Positions 62,989 to 64,000 of a stretch of 64,000 nt of DNA are shown here, one piece after another. This stretch comes from Camillea tinctor (taxonomy: Eukaryota > Ascomycota > Sordariomycetes > Xylariales > Xylariaceae), in the NCBI GenBank assembly GCA_022578605.1, contig MU394123.1, positions 124,001-188,000 of the forward strand, in the 5' to 3' direction. The position numbers were made by a program, and so were the translations under genes. The notes below the pieces were generated by a model, which was given only the letters and a program-made list of their open reading frames with translations, was not told the origin of the DNA and ran no database searches. How positions within the stretch are numbered: position 1 is the first letter of the stretch; each line of letters starts with the position of its first letter.

Positions 62989-63154
62989 GGGGGGGGGGGG
63001 GGGGGGGGGGGCTTAATTATTGAAAAATTAAGGGATGTTTAAAGAACATTAAAACCCAAAAAAAAACACCCAAATTTCCACAAAATTTTAAAACAACCAC
63101 AACCTAAAAAACGNNNNNNNNNNCCGCCCCTCCCCCCCCCCCACCCCCCCCCGC

Positions 63155-63224
<70 letters not shown>
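62989..63224. other. G/C homopolymers around a 10-N assembly gap
   Basis: A 23-nt G-run (62,989-63,011), about 100 bp of A-rich sequence, ten Ns at 63,114-63,123, then a C-rich tract to 63,224 with a few interruptions. The sequence after the G-run (GCTTAA...GATGTTTAAAGA) is a poorer copy of the sequence after the C-tract (from 63,225). This suggests an unmerged duplicated contig end, not real biology. Confidence 0.85.
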
Positions 63225-63225
<1 letters not shown>

Positions 63226-63360
63226 CTTAAGTATGGAAACTTTAAGGTATGTTTAAAGACCATTAACTCCCTATACATACCTCCCAAAGTTCCCTCAATT
63301 TTTAACACCTCCCTCAGCTTATACACTGTATTGACCTTAGACTACTTTGTTCCTGACAGG

Positions 63361-64000
63361 ATGAGTTCTCAGAACCTACATGATCTTCTTAATCCCATGT
63401 CTCTAAGAAATAGTATCTTATTATTCCTCGAGCAACTGAAACGTCACGCATCTCACAAACGAGCACCTAAAGGTATCCAAGGTTGGTGGACTGTCACCAA
63501 TCAAGCTGACGAACGATCAACGGAGAGGATCTTCCTCACATTTGGTGGGTTCATTGCATGGTTTGCGTATCAAGTCACGCGGCAAGCTGTTAGAAGCACA
63601 CGGCACTTTCGCGGTAGAGCGGAATGTAAACCACTTATTCCCAAACTTGAGACTGAGCCATCCGCTTGCGAAATCCTGGCACTCCAATTAAATAAGCATG
63701 TTGACGACAGACTGAGATTCAATATCATGCGATTTTCCAATAAGCTTAAGCCAAAGCCAAAAGATGTCACACCGTACATTCAAAATAACACGCATTGTAA
63801 GTATTATGCTACTAGATTCGTATCCTATTTCTGACACGAATAAGGTGAAATGGCAAACGATGCTGATGCGTTCCCCCCTCTTGATTTCTCAACCCTAAAT
63901 ATATCGAGTGTTCCCCAGCTAGAGGTTCCCCGACAACCCACATGGGAACCTGATTATCTTGATATCCCCGAATGGAACCCGGAAGGCGAGCAAGCGGTAA
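63361..64000 (+). CDS. 5' part of an unrecognised spliced gene (runs off the window)
   Basis: Exon 1 is 63361-63796 and exon 2 starts at 63845. The 48-nt intron has a consensus GTAAGT donor, a CTGAC branch-like site and an AATAAG acceptor, and joins the frames exactly (CAT-T|GT-GAA-ATG). Exon 2 stays open to the window end, so at least 195 residues are coded here. Exon 1 is basic with a possible short hydrophobic segment (RIFLTFGGFIAWFAYQV); exon 2 is proline- and acid-rich (VPQLEVPRQPTWEPDYLDIP). Without splicing, two separate short ORFs would appear. The ATG at 63361 is the first in the frame after a stretch of poor sequence near the gap, so the true start could be upstream. I do not recognise the protein; a transposon-encoded product is one possibility. 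Confidence 0.6.

Noticed and set aside
63039..63326. Poly-Gly protein on the minus strand
   Set aside because: It reads across the C-homopolymer and the Ns of the assembly gap.
1..64000. CRISPR arrays, phage or bacterial operon features
   Set aside because: The window is eukaryotic (spliced genes); no regularly spaced direct repeats were seen.
1..64000. Biosynthetic gene cluster around PDC, cupin and acetyltransferase
   Set aside because: No PKS, NRPS, terpene synthase or P450 was recognised, and the genes are far apart without shared regulation signs.

Overview
The window looks like chromosomal DNA of a filamentous ascomycete (Pezizomycotina). Evidence: short GT-AG introns (48 to 151 nt), a velvet-family developmental regulator, a fungal sedolisin, an Alt a 1/Hrip1-like secreted protein, and AT-rich, stop-riddled repeats with the C-to-T signature expected of repeat-induced point mutation (RIP). 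Intergenic DNA dominates. Only eight genes are recognisable or reasonably complete. Two more loci are partial or uncertain.

Layout. 1-2.6 kb: no gene seen. 2.8-4.5 kb: pyruvate decarboxylase (+). 6.2-6.7 kb: DUF985 cupin (+). 7.2-8.4 kb: polytopic membrane protein with one intron (+). 9.6-10.1 kb: small secreted cysteine protein (-). 12.9-13.5 kb: GNAT acetyltransferase (-). 14.5-15.0 kb: two degenerate LTR-like repeats. 16.3-16.6 kb: the end of a small unrecognised gene (+). 17.3-18.3 kb: mitochondrial NADH-cytochrome b5 reductase with two introns (-). 19.66-22.02 kb: an extremely AT-rich element bounded by 53-bp terminal inverted repeats and TA duplications. 22.8-23.8 kb: a reading frame interrupted only by TAA/TAG, probably a RIP-killed coding region. 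34.8-36.6 kb: VosA-type velvet regulator with three introns (-). 36.6-57.3 kb: about 20.7 kb with no intact gene but microsatellites, a possible P-loop relic, an LTR-like repeat and a 464-bp MITE-like element. 57.3-59.4 kb: sedolisin protease with two introns (-). 61.3-61.8 kb: small lysine/glycine-tailed protein (-). 63.1 kb: an assembly gap in G/C homopolymers with a duplicated flank. 63.4-64.0 kb: 5' part of an unrecognised spliced gene (+) that leaves the window.

The genes do not form an obvious pathway or cluster. They are unrelated housekeeping (PDC, MCR1), secreted (sedolisin, AA1-like) and regulatory (velvet) functions spread among repeats. Intron boundaries were placed by eye from splice signals, frame continuity and family resemblance. 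No similarity search was run, so family names rest on recognised motifs.
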